Positions 1 to 7,173 of a stretch of 64,000 nt of DNA are shown here, in pieces. Origin of the DNA: Pseudomonadales bacterium (GTDB lineage Bacteria; Pseudomonadota; Gammaproteobacteria; Pseudomonadales; Ketobacteraceae); assembly GCA_020062665.1 (NCBI GenBank), contig JAGUVW010000015.1, positions 1 to 64,000 of the forward strand. The letters are read 5' to 3'. The translations under genes and the position numbers were made by a program. Position 1 is the first letter of the stretch; each line of letters begins with the position of its first letter. The notes under the pieces were generated by a model that worked only from the letters and a program-made list of their open reading frames with translations, did no database searches and was not told the DNA's origin.

Positions 1-534
1 ATCCGCTTCCGGCGCTGCGCCAGCCTGGGCACGCTGACGCACCGACTGCAGTGTTTCCTGCGCCAGCAGTTCGCCGTCACGGGCCAGCGTCAAGCGTTCC
101 TGTGCCGCTGCCACGTCCACAAAGCGCCGCGTCACTTCACCCAGCAGATCCAGCGCCAGCACCTGGCGCTCGCCGTCCACCTGGTGCTGCCGCGCTTCCG
201 CCACGGCCTGTCGGGCCTCGTGCTTGCCACCCAGTTCCAGCACCGACGACAACGCCAGAGTCAATTCGGCGCTGTCGAAACCGCTGTAGGGGCCACTGCC
301 CGCAACATTTTCCAGCTCCGCCACCACCGACAGCGGCGGCCGCTGGGTTTGCGTCATGGCATCACCCTGCAGCGCGCGTTCACGCAGCGGGAATACTTTC
401 AACGCGGGATTTTTTTGCAGCGTCAGGTTCACCGCCTGCGCGAGTGTCAACGAGGTGGTGGGCGTTTCCGCCCAAACCCTGGGCGCAAGCAACAACAAAT
501 ACAATGCAAAGCACTGCAACATGAAACGGATCAT
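1..534 (-). CDS. TolC/CzcC-type outer-membrane efflux protein, N-terminal part (cut by window edge)
   Basis: The first 178 residues are visible; the gene runs off the left edge. The protein begins with a signal peptide (hydrophobic run LQCFALYLLLLAPRVWA) followed by the sequence TSLTLAQAVNLTLQKNPAL, the standard opening of outer-membrane efflux proteins of the TolC/CzcC family, and long amphipathic helices rich in Ala, Gln and Glu. In this family the protein forms the trimeric outer-membrane channel of a tripartite RND exporter. The ATG at 534 has AGGAAAA about 6 nt upstream. The His-rich CzcI-like gene ends 86 nt upstream on the same strand, so the likely operon is czcI-czcC with the remaining efflux genes outside the window. 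Heavy-metal specificity is inferred from context, not from this fragment. Confidence 0.85.
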   Translation of the reverse strand, partial: MIRFMLQCFALYLLLLAPRVWAETPTTSLTLAQAVNLTLQKNPALKVFPLRERALQGDAMTQTQRPPLSVVAELENVAGSGPYSGFDSAELTLALSSVLELGGKHEARQAVAEARQHQVDGERQVLALDLLGEVTRRFVDVAAAQERLTLARDGELLAQETLQSVRQRAQAGAAPEAD

Positions 535-620
535 GAAGTTTTCCTGTCATGAAATAAGCGTGTCAAACCACCGGATTCATCCCGGCAGTAACGAATGGGC
601 TCAGTGAAATGACGACAGGA

Positions 621-974
621 TCAGAGGATCGGAGGGCGGAAATCCGGCGCGGAAATCCAGGAGGAAAAAAGCTGACTATCGGCAGGGAACCGCGACAGCC
701 CCGCCTCGCCACCCGCAAAACCCTGCGGGGGTTGCGTCAGAAAAGGCGTGAACGTGGCGTGGGAATGACAGCAAGGATGATGGTGGTTGGCGTGATCGAT
801 GTCCGCGTCGGAACCATGATTCTCATGTCCGTGCTCATGCTCATGATGATGAACGCGCTGGGAATCCGTTGCCGGCGCCAGCGCATGATGCACATCGGCA
901 GATGCGATCAGGGCTTGCACCGCAATCACCAGCATCAGCAGAAGCGACAGCATCTTCTTCACGGACATGGACAT
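621..974 (-). CDS. His-rich exported small protein, CzcI-like
   Basis: A protein of about 117 aa with a signal peptide (KKMLSLLLMLVIAVQALIASA) and a mature part carrying a His-rich stretch (VHHHEHEHGHENHGS, then HANHHHPCCHSH with a Cys pair) and the C-terminal SAPDFRPPIL. Small periplasmic His-rich proteins of the CzcI type sit at the head of czcCBA operons and are thought to bind or sense metal; the arrangement here (this gene, then a TolC/CzcC channel) matches. I chose the ATG at 974; a GTG at 983 and an ATG at 968 are also in frame and no ribosome site settles the choice. Function is inferred from composition and position. Confidence 0.7.
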   Translation of the reverse strand: MSMSVKKMLSLLLMLVIAVQALIASADVHHALAPATDSQRVHHHEHEHGHENHGSDADIDHANHHHPCCHSHATFTPFLTQPPQGFAGGEAGLSRFPADSQLFSSWISAPDFRPPIL

Positions 975-1055
975 TCGGGCCACCGGCCTAACGATGTGTT
1001 CGGGTTGAAAAGGTTAATCAAAAGATCTTCCGGATACAACTTCCTGCCCATCCCA

Positions 1056-2135
1056 TCAGTGCTCATGCCGATGATGAATGTCGGGGAAATGGGCGTGGCG
1101 ATGCTCCAGTTCCTCATGGACATGCTCGTGGGTGTGAGGTTCCTCACCGTCCCAGGAAAAATCATGCACGTGCTGGTGATGGATATCGTGACGGTGGGAA
1201 TGGGTATGCCGCACAGCCTGGTGAACGTGCAGATGGGAATGCCGCTCCGTCACATGCAGCCACAACCCACCGGCCATCAGCGCGAAAGCCAAAAGGAATG
1301 CCGCGCCGGGCGTCTCGTTCAGCAGCAGGAGTGACAGAATGGCACCGATGAAGGGTGCAGCAGAAAAGTAGGCGCCGGTACGCGCCGTTCCCAGATGACG
1401 CAATGCCAGCACGAACAGCACCAGACTCAGGCCATAGCCCATCAGGCCAATGCCCGCCGCCGCCATTACAGCGCCAGAGCCCGGCCACTGGATTCCCAAG
1501 GTCACCGCCAGCACCGTATTCACCATGCCGGCTGCCAGCCCCTTGATCGCGGCAATCTGCAACGCATCCTGGGCCGACACCTTGCGCGTCAGGTTGTTGT
1601 CCACCGCCCAACCCGCGCAGGCGGCGACGATGGCCACCAATCCCCACCACGAGCCTGCTTCCGGCGGCCGCTCCCACGACAGAATCACACTGGCAACCAC
1701 GATCAGCGCCATGCCCAGAAAGATGCGCCGGTCGAAAGACTCCCGGAACACGAACCAGGCCAGGATCGCCGTCAGCACGCCCTCCAGATTCAGCAGCAGG
1801 GATGCGGTGGAGGCCGGCGTCAGCACCAGCCCTGTCATCAACAGCACAGGGGCGATGACGCCGCCTGACAGCACAGCCCCGGCGAACCAGGGCAAATCCT
1901 GACGCCGCAAATAACTGCGGACCGGCGCAGAGCCTGACACCATCGCCACTGCACCACGCACGCCCAGTATGATCAGCAGCCCAATTCCGCTGCCCAGATA
2001 CAGCAGCCCCGCCAGCAACAGCGGCGGCATGCCACCCACCAGCAATTTCGCCAGCGGCGTGCTGATGCCGAACAACACGGCCGCCGCCAGGGCGTAGGAA
2101 ATGCCGCTCATGCGCAATGGATCAGCATCCTTCAT
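1056..2135 (-). CDS. EamA/DMT-family transporter with a His-rich C-terminal tail
   Basis: A 359-aa inner-membrane carrier with two EamA repeats of about five membrane segments each (roughly residues 12-150 and 160-290; ISYALAAAVLFGISTPLAK at the start is typical). The last 66 residues (294-359) hold 24 histidines in HxH patterns, which is not a normal part of EamA proteins and suggests cytoplasmic metal binding, as in the His-rich ends of the nickel/cobalt exporters NreB and RcnA. The start at 2135 is set by AGGAGG nine nt upstream; a longer reading frame to 2267 overlaps the preceding gene and lacks such a site. It follows the DUF3703 gene by 46 nt and shares its MerR-type promoter. The most likely role is metal export (Zn, Cd, Pb, Ni or Co); the ion is not known. 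Confidence 0.85.
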   Translation of the reverse strand: MKDADPLRMSGISYALAAAVLFGISTPLAKLLVGGMPPLLLAGLLYLGSGIGLLIILGVRGAVAMVSGSAPVRSYLRRQDLPWFAGAVLSGGVIAPVLLMTGLVLTPASTASLLLNLEGVLTAILAWFVFRESFDRRIFLGMALIVVASVILSWERPPEAGSWWGLVAIVAACAGWAVDNNLTRKVSAQDALQIAAIKGLAAGMVNTVLAVTLGIQWPGSGAVMAAAGIGLMGYGLSLVLFVLALRHLGTARTGAYFSAAPFIGAILSLLLLNETPGAAFLLAFALMAGGLWLHVTERHSHLHVHQAVRHTHSHRHDIHHQHVHDFSWDGEEPHTHEHVHEELEHRHAHFPDIHHRHEH

Positions 2136-2181
2136 CGACTGAAAACCTCCTGCGACGATCGGAGGAATGATTGCACCACTT

Positions 2182-2538
2182 TCATCCCGCCTGCTCTGCC
2201 CGCCGCAAAATTTCCGCCAGATCAGCCGGGATCGGCATGGGCTGGAACGCACTGATATTGGCGCCACCGGTATTGCCGATGGGTAGCCGGCCGGTGAGAT
2301 GACCCAGTGGCGTCAGCAGCAGGCGCGCGACCTGCCCCGCCAACTCCCGCCCATCGCGCCGGGCCCAGCCCACCCGCAACATCCAGACGTGCGCGCGCAG
2401 GTGGGCAACAAGATTCCGCTGCCCCAGCACGTGCGCCCGTTCCAGATGGGCGAACGCCGTACCCAGCGCGCCAACCGCCAGTTGCTGGCGAGCCAACGCC
2501 ATTTCCTGCTCGAATGCCGTGCGCAAAACCTGATTCAT
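2182..2538 (-). CDS. DUF3703 family protein
   Basis: A 118-aa soluble protein with an N-terminal helical part (EMALARQQLAVGALGTAFAHLERAHVLGQR) and the C-terminal signature LPIGNTGGANISAF followed by PMPIPADL, which I recognise as DUF3703. The family has no proven function; members often lie beside metal-efflux genes and MerR regulators, as here. The ATG at 2538 has GGAGGG about 8 nt upstream. A reading frame extends to 2703 but crosses the promoter dyad, so it is not used. It is the first gene of the two-gene unit DUF3703-EamA. Several His residues lie in the helical part, but no defined metal site can be assigned. Confidence 0.8.
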   Translation of the reverse strand: MNQVLRTAFEQEMALARQQLAVGALGTAFAHLERAHVLGQRNLVAHLRAHVWMLRVGWARRDGRELAGQVARLLLTPLGHLTGRLPIGNTGGANISAFQPMPIPADLAEILRRAEQAG

Positions 2539-2567
2539 GCAGATGATCCCTCCGTCGAATTCCGCCC

Positions 2568-2598
2568 AGTAAACCTCTGGAGTCGGCTCCAGAGTCAA
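2568..2598 (-). promoter_or_regulatory. MerR-family (ZntR/CadR/PbrR-like) operator-promoter of DUF3703-EamA
   Basis: On the minus strand a -35 TTGACT (2593-2598) and a -10 TTTACT (2568-2573) are 19 bp apart, the overlong spacer typical of MerR-activated promoters. The spacer holds a perfect dyad, CTCTGGAG / CTCCAGAG (2575-2582 and 2587-2594) with a 4-nt centre, almost identical to ZntR/CadR boxes. The DUF3703 start lies 30 nt downstream. The MerR regulator itself is not in the window. Confidence 0.8.
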
Positions 2599-2687
2599 GT
2601 ATGGAATATTAGCGCCGTGATGCTCCAACCCATGGATTCCAGTATGCTTGGCGCCCCCTTTGTTGCCGGGTGAGGCAAACCCCCTGC

Positions 2688-4061
2688 ATGAAACGCACGT
2701 CATCCCGTCACACGCTGCTCACCGAACTCAAAACCCTCGTCCGCCTCGCCCTGCCTATGCTGGTGGCCCAGTTCGCCCAGACCGCCAACGGCTTTGTGGA
2801 CACGGTGATGGCGGGCCGGATCGGAACCGGGGATCTGGCGGCAGTGGCGGTGGGATCGTCGATCTGGGTGCCGGTGTTCCTGTTTATCGTCGGGGTGATG
2901 CAGGGTGTAACGCCCTTTGTGGCCCAACACCACGGCGCCGGTCGCTCGCAAGCCGTGGGGGCGGATGTACGCCAGGGCCTGTGGCTCGCCCTGCCTTTGG
3001 GTCTGTTCGGCTTTGTGCTGCTGCGTTCGGTGGAACCGGTGCTGGTGGCAATGGACGTGCAAGCGGATCTGCAACCCAAGGTGGTGGCGTACCTGGAAGC
3101 GCTGTCCTGGGGAATTCCTGCCATCACGATGTTCCTGGCCCTGCGCTGCCTCACGGACGGCATGTCCCACACCCGACCGGTGATGATGGTGAGCCTGCTG
3201 GGCCTGGGCCTGAATGTTCCCGCCAACTACGTGTTCATGTACGGCGAACTGGGATTGCCTGCCCTGGGCGGCGTGGGCTGCGGCTGGGCCACCGCGCTGG
3301 TGATGTGGATGATGCTGCTGGTGATGGGCGGCTTCTGCCTGATCGCGCCCTACTGCACCGCCACCGGTTGGCACGGCAGGGCCGAAAAGCCCCACCCCGC
3401 CACCCTGTGGCGCCTGCTGAAACTGGGCCTGCCCATCGGCGGCGCCATCTTCATCGAGGTCAGCCTGTTCAGCGTGATCGCCCTGTTCATCGCCTCCATC
3501 GGCACCGACGTGGTGGCGGGGCATCAGATCGCCCTCAACGTGGCATCCATGATGTTCATGATTCCCCTGAGCCTGTCCCTGGCGCTTACGGTGCGGGTGG
3601 GCTTCAATTTGGGCCAGCACAACCTGGCGGGCATCCACGCAACGGTCAAGAGCGGCCTGGCCCTGATCATGGCCCTGGCGCTGCTCAACAGTGCCCTGAT
3701 GGTGTTGCTGCGGGAATCCATCGCCGGCATCTACACCGATGACACCGGCATCATCGCCCTGGCCGGCACCCTGCTGCTGTTTGCGGCGGTATTCCAGCTG
3801 TCCGACGGCTTGCAGGTAGGTGCCAACGGCATTCTGCGGGGCCTGCAGGACACCGCCATCCCCATGCTGCTGACCATAGTGGCCTACTGGGTGGTGGGGC
3901 TGCCGGTGGGCTACGTGCTCGGTCTTACCGACTGGCTGGTGGCTCCCATGGGCGCCAAAGGCTTCTGGATCGGCCTGGTAGCCGGGCTCACCGTAGCCGC
4001 CATCCTGTTGAATATCCGGGTGAAACGGCATTTGCACGGTCTGCGACAACACCTGGCCTGA
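2688..4061 (+). CDS. MATE-family multidrug/sodium antiporter (NorM-like)
   Basis: A 457-aa inner-membrane protein with about 12 membrane segments and the two MatE halves (LALPMLVAQFAQTANGFVDTVMAGRIG at residues about 20-46, and LGLPIGGAIFIEVSLFSVIALFIA near 250). Family members export cationic drugs, dyes or metabolites using a Na+ or H+ gradient. The start ATG at 2688 is preferred; a GTG at 2670 is in frame, and the only weak ribosome site is GAGG about 12 nt upstream of the ATG. It is divergent from the DUF3703 unit, with the MerR-type promoter region between them, but nothing on the plus strand indicates shared control. The substrate cannot be told from the sequence. Confidence 0.9.
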   Translation: MKRTSSRHTLLTELKTLVRLALPMLVAQFAQTANGFVDTVMAGRIGTGDLAAVAVGSSIWVPVFLFIVGVMQGVTPFVAQHHGAGRSQAVGADVRQGLWLALPLGLFGFVLLRSVEPVLVAMDVQADLQPKVVAYLEALSWGIPAITMFLALRCLTDGMSHTRPVMMVSLLGLGLNVPANYVFMYGELGLPALGGVGCGWATALVMWMMLLVMGGFCLIAPYCTATGWHGRAEKPHPATLWRLLKLGLPIGGAIFIEVSLFSVIALFIASIGTDVVAGHQIALNVASMMFMIPLSLSLALTVRVGFNLGQHNLAGIHATVKSGLALIMALALLNSALMVLLRESIAGIYTDDTGIIALAGTLLLFAAVFQLSDGLQVGANGILRGLQDTAIPMLLTIVAYWVVGLPVGYVLGLTDWLVAPMGAKGFWIGLVAGLTVAAILLNIRVKRHLHGLRQHLA

Positions 4062-4154
4062 AAATTCCACTTTGCGCTCAACTTTCCCCCTTCGCGGCCG
4101 TCTAATGAAACAAGGGTGCGCGGAATTCATGGATGCGTGGGTATTTATACCCAA

Positions 4155-4185
4155 TTGACATTTTTGAACCTCATGTACTTAGATT
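4155..4185 (+). promoter_or_regulatory. possible promoter of the conserved unknown gene at 4272
   Basis: A perfect -35 TTGACA lies at 4155-4160. The -10 is weak (TTAGAT or TAGATT around 4179-4185, spacing 18-19 bp). The palindrome AGATTAATCT (4181-4190) overlaps it and could be an operator. The region is clearly more AT-rich than its surroundings. Confidence 0.4.
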
Positions 4186-4271
4186 AATCTTAAGTCAGTA
4201 AGTCCAAACGACCGCTGCTGCACATCACCATGTTGCAGGTCTGTCCGGCGCTGGTCCGCGAGGGTAGTCGC

Positions 4272-4961
4272 ATGAAACAGCAGACAACCACTGATCACAG
4301 CAATGTGATCGACCTCTTCACTGGACGCCCCATCGACGAGGTGACCGACCGCATCATCAGGATCGCACCCGAGCTCGATGGACTGGAAATGCTCTACTCC
4401 AACGACACCTCAGCCGACCGCCTTTACTCCCTCAAGGTCGTGTGCTGGGCGCTGCGGGAATCCGGCGAGGTAGTGGGCCTGGTTCCCTGGCTCAACCAGA
4501 TCGTCCCCTGCACCGAAATCAACGACCCCTTGAACGGTCACTGGGAAGGCTATCGCGACCCCGGCACCAGCCAGATTTTTTACACCCCACCCCGCCACAA
4601 GGTGATGGAACTGGAACTGGCGGACGAGTACTACCACGTGGATCACCTGAAAGATCAGGACATCGTGCAGGAAATCCCCGACGCCATCGGCACCCACGCG
4701 GTGCTCACCGACAATGGCTTCCGTTCCTTTGTGCTGATCGAAGTGCTGAGCTGGCGCCTGCTGGCCGACGGCACCGTGCACGCCATGCTGGTGGACGAAG
4801 ACAAAGTGAAGTCGACACCCGTGCTGCCGGGCGACGCCTGCCTGTACTCCGCGCAGGACAAAAAGGAATTCAAGTATTTCTTCCAGCACCGCATCGCCAA
4901 CAAGATCAAGGAACAGGATCCGGAGGCACTGGCGGCAATTTCGATGCTGATCGAGAACTGA
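4272..4961 (+). CDS. conserved protein of unknown function
   Basis: A 229-aa acidic soluble protein without signal peptide, membrane segment or recognised catalytic motif. It opens with DHSNVIDLFTGRPIDEVTDRI and ends in a helical segment (FFQHRIANKIKEQDPEALAAISMLIEN). The start at 4272 has GAGGG about 8 nt upstream; the reading frame reaches back to 4230 but that start lacks a site. It stands alone, with a MATE gene upstream and a TonB receptor downstream on the same strand and its own putative promoter. I do not recognise the family and assign no function. Confidence 0.75.
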   Translation: MKQQTTTDHSNVIDLFTGRPIDEVTDRIIRIAPELDGLEMLYSNDTSADRLYSLKVVCWALRESGEVVGLVPWLNQIVPCTEINDPLNGHWEGYRDPGTSQIFYTPPRHKVMELELADEYYHVDHLKDQDIVQEIPDAIGTHAVLTDNGFRSFVLIEVLSWRLLADGTVHAMLVDEDKVKSTPVLPGDACLYSAQDKKEFKYFFQHRIANKIKEQDPEALAAISMLIEN

Positions 4962-5141
4962 AAAAAAAGCCCGGCGGACAGCCTGTTGTAGCGGCAGAAA
5001 AACCCGCTAGACTTCAGGGACATTAGGGCAATCCGCTGAATCCACGCACCACCTTGTTGTACGGACGCTGCTCCAGTGCTTCGTGCAGCCCTTCCACTGG
5101 CTGCCTGTCTGATCATTCCCGTTCACGGAGGATCGGGGTTC

Positions 5142-7169
5142 ATGGCAACGTCTGGCATATTGCTTCCTCGCGTCCTTGTACGCCATGCACTGGGCGGCCT
5201 GCTTTTATCCCTGGCTATCAACGTCCATGGCGCACCCGACCTCCCGCCGCAGAGCATGCTGGATCTGTCGCTGGAACAGCTGATGGAGATCGAGATCGAT
5301 ACCGCCAGCAAGCGCCCCAGCAGTTGGCGTGAACAGCCGGGCGTGATTACCGTGTTCAGCGCAGACGACATGGTGGCCATGGGCGCCAAAACCCTGCTGG
5401 ATGTGGTGCAGCGCATTCCGGGCACCAGCCTGGGCATCGACGGCCGCAACTCCATCGGCCTGATGATGCGCGGCAACTGGACGCTGGAAGGCAAGATTCT
5501 GGTGCTGCTCAACGACATGCCGCTGAATGAACTGCTCTACGGCAGCTGGTCGCCATTGCCGTATATTCCCGTGGGCCAGCTCGACCGGGTGGAAGTGCTG
5601 CGCGGGCCGGGCAGCACGCAATACGGCGGCAGCGCGCAACTGGCGGTGATCCGCATCTTTACCCGTCAGCCCGGCGGCGCAAACGACGGCCAGATCGACT
5701 ACACCGCCATTGGCCAGTCGGGCGAATTCACCCAGATGGTGGGCCTGAGCCAGCGCTTTGCCAGCGGCCAGTGGCAGGGCGCGCTGAATCTCAGTGGCAA
5801 CCGGGGCGTGTGGGGCAATGAAACCTGGATCGACAACACCGGCTCTGCCATCAGCACGGCGGAAGCCGACACCAACGGCAGCACCCTCGCCCTCAGTGTT
5901 AACCGGGCCAACCGCGATCACCTGCAGCTGTACCACGAGCAGTTCGATATCGATGCGATCCAGGGCTTTGGCACCGCAGAGCCGCAAGGAGTGGTGCTGG
6001 TTAACCGCACCCGGCTGCGCTATGCCCACGACCTGCAAGCAACCCCTACCCTCCTGCTGAGTCCCTCCCTTTCCTACAGCCACGACAATCTGCGGGTGCA
6101 GGCCCCCGAGGAGCCCACCGTGTTCGATGTCACCTCCCAGAGCATGGGCGCCGGGCTGGATCTGCAGTGGGAGTACGATCCGCACAACCAGCTCAGCGCC
6201 GGGTTTGAATACAGCGTTGAAGGAGCCAAAGCCAACACCACCAGCGGGCCGTTCTTTCCCGCACCCACCGCACGGTACTTTGGTGATTCCGACGAGGTGG
6301 ATTACGAGCGCAGCTCGGTGTACGGCCACTGGAACCTCGCGCTGGGCGACTATGTGCTGACCCTCGGTGCGCGGGCCAGCCACCACCAGGATGCAGGCAA
6401 TGCGGTGACGCCGCGGGCGGGACTGACCCGGGCCAGTGCCAACTGGCATTTCAAGTGGCTGTATGGCGAAGCATTTCGCGAACCCAACATCGAAACCATC
6501 CACTACGGCACCCGCACCGAATCCATCAACCCCGAACGCACGGTGGTGAACGAAATCGAACTGGGCCACCGCCTGCTGGCCAACGGCTATCTGACGCTGT
6601 CGGTGTTTGACCAGCGCATTCGCGACGCGATCATTTTCAGCCAGGACCAGATCGACGAATTCACCTACTACAACCACCCCACCATGCATACCTACGGCAC
6701 CGAGTTGCAGTACCTGTATCGCACCAGCGGGTTTTCGCTGCAGGCGAATTACAGCTGGACCCGCTCGAACGACGATGATCTGACGGTGTATGACGTGCCA
6801 CAGCACGCTGGCCAGTACATCGGGGCGCCTGCACAGGTTGGCAATCTCTGGCTTACGGTGGCAACACCGGTGCCGCATCTGTCGTCCATGCTGGGCCTGC
6901 GTTACGTGGGCAGCCGCCATGCGCTGGATTTTGATCCGGCACTGGCGCAATCCCAGCCTGATTTTCCCCTGGGCATGCAACGGCTGGATGCGGAGTTCAC
7001 GGTCAATGCGGCGCTGCGCTACGTGATCAGGAACGCAATCCTTACCCTGGGCGTGGACAACCTGTTTGATGAAGAACAACAGATGCCGCAACCCTACTCT
7101 GGCTTCAGTACGCCGTTTCCGTACGGCAGCCGCGGAATCTGGTTGCGGGGGGAATGGGAGTGGGATTAG
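5142..7169 (+). CDS. TonB-dependent outer-membrane receptor
   Basis: A 675-aa protein with a signal peptide (to about residue 30, ending NVHGA), a plug domain at about residues 50-175 (REQPGVITVFSADDM, then LDRVEVLRGPGSTQYGGSA, the classical plug motif) and a beta-barrel to the end. Such receptors bring iron complexes, vitamin B12 or other large ligands across the outer membrane using TonB energy. The start at 5142 has GGAGGA about 11 nt upstream; the frame is open back to 5076. No ferric-uptake, B12-riboswitch or adjacent ABC gene is visible, so the ligand is unknown. The gene converges with the giant lipoprotein gene with only 4 nt between the stop codons. Confidence 0.9.
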   Translation: MATSGILLPRVLVRHALGGLLLSLAINVHGAPDLPPQSMLDLSLEQLMEIEIDTASKRPSSWREQPGVITVFSADDMVAMGAKTLLDVVQRIPGTSLGIDGRNSIGLMMRGNWTLEGKILVLLNDMPLNELLYGSWSPLPYIPVGQLDRVEVLRGPGSTQYGGSAQLAVIRIFTRQPGGANDGQIDYTAIGQSGEFTQMVGLSQRFASGQWQGALNLSGNRGVWGNETWIDNTGSAISTAEADTNGSTLALSVNRANRDHLQLYHEQFDIDAIQGFGTAEPQGVVLVNRTRLRYAHDLQATPTLLLSPSLSYSHDNLRVQAPEEPTVFDVTSQSMGAGLDLQWEYDPHNQLSAGFEYSVEGAKANTTSGPFFPAPTARYFGDSDEVDYERSSVYGHWNLALGDYVLTLGARASHHQDAGNAVTPRAGLTRASANWHFKWLYGEAFREPNIETIHYGTRTESINPERTVVNEIELGHRLLANGYLTLSVFDQRIRDAIIFSQDQIDEFTYYNHPTMHTYGTELQYLYRTSGFSLQANYSWTRSNDDDLTVYDVPQHAGQYIGAPAQVGNLWLTVATPVPHLSSMLGLRYVGSRHALDFDPALAQSQPDFPLGMQRLDAEFTVNAALRYVIRNAILTLGVDNLFDEEQQMPQPYSGFSTPFPYGSRGIWLRGEWEWD

Positions 7170-7173
7170 AAAA

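Noticed and set aside
2700-4154. A 484-codon minus-strand frame opposite the MATE gene
   Set aside because: Sequence is rich in His/Gln/Gly as expected for an antisense of a membrane protein; no motif or start signal.
5205-7091. A 628-codon minus-strand frame opposite the TonB receptor
   Set aside because: Antisense shadow of a clear TonB-dependent receptor; no ribosome site and no domain.
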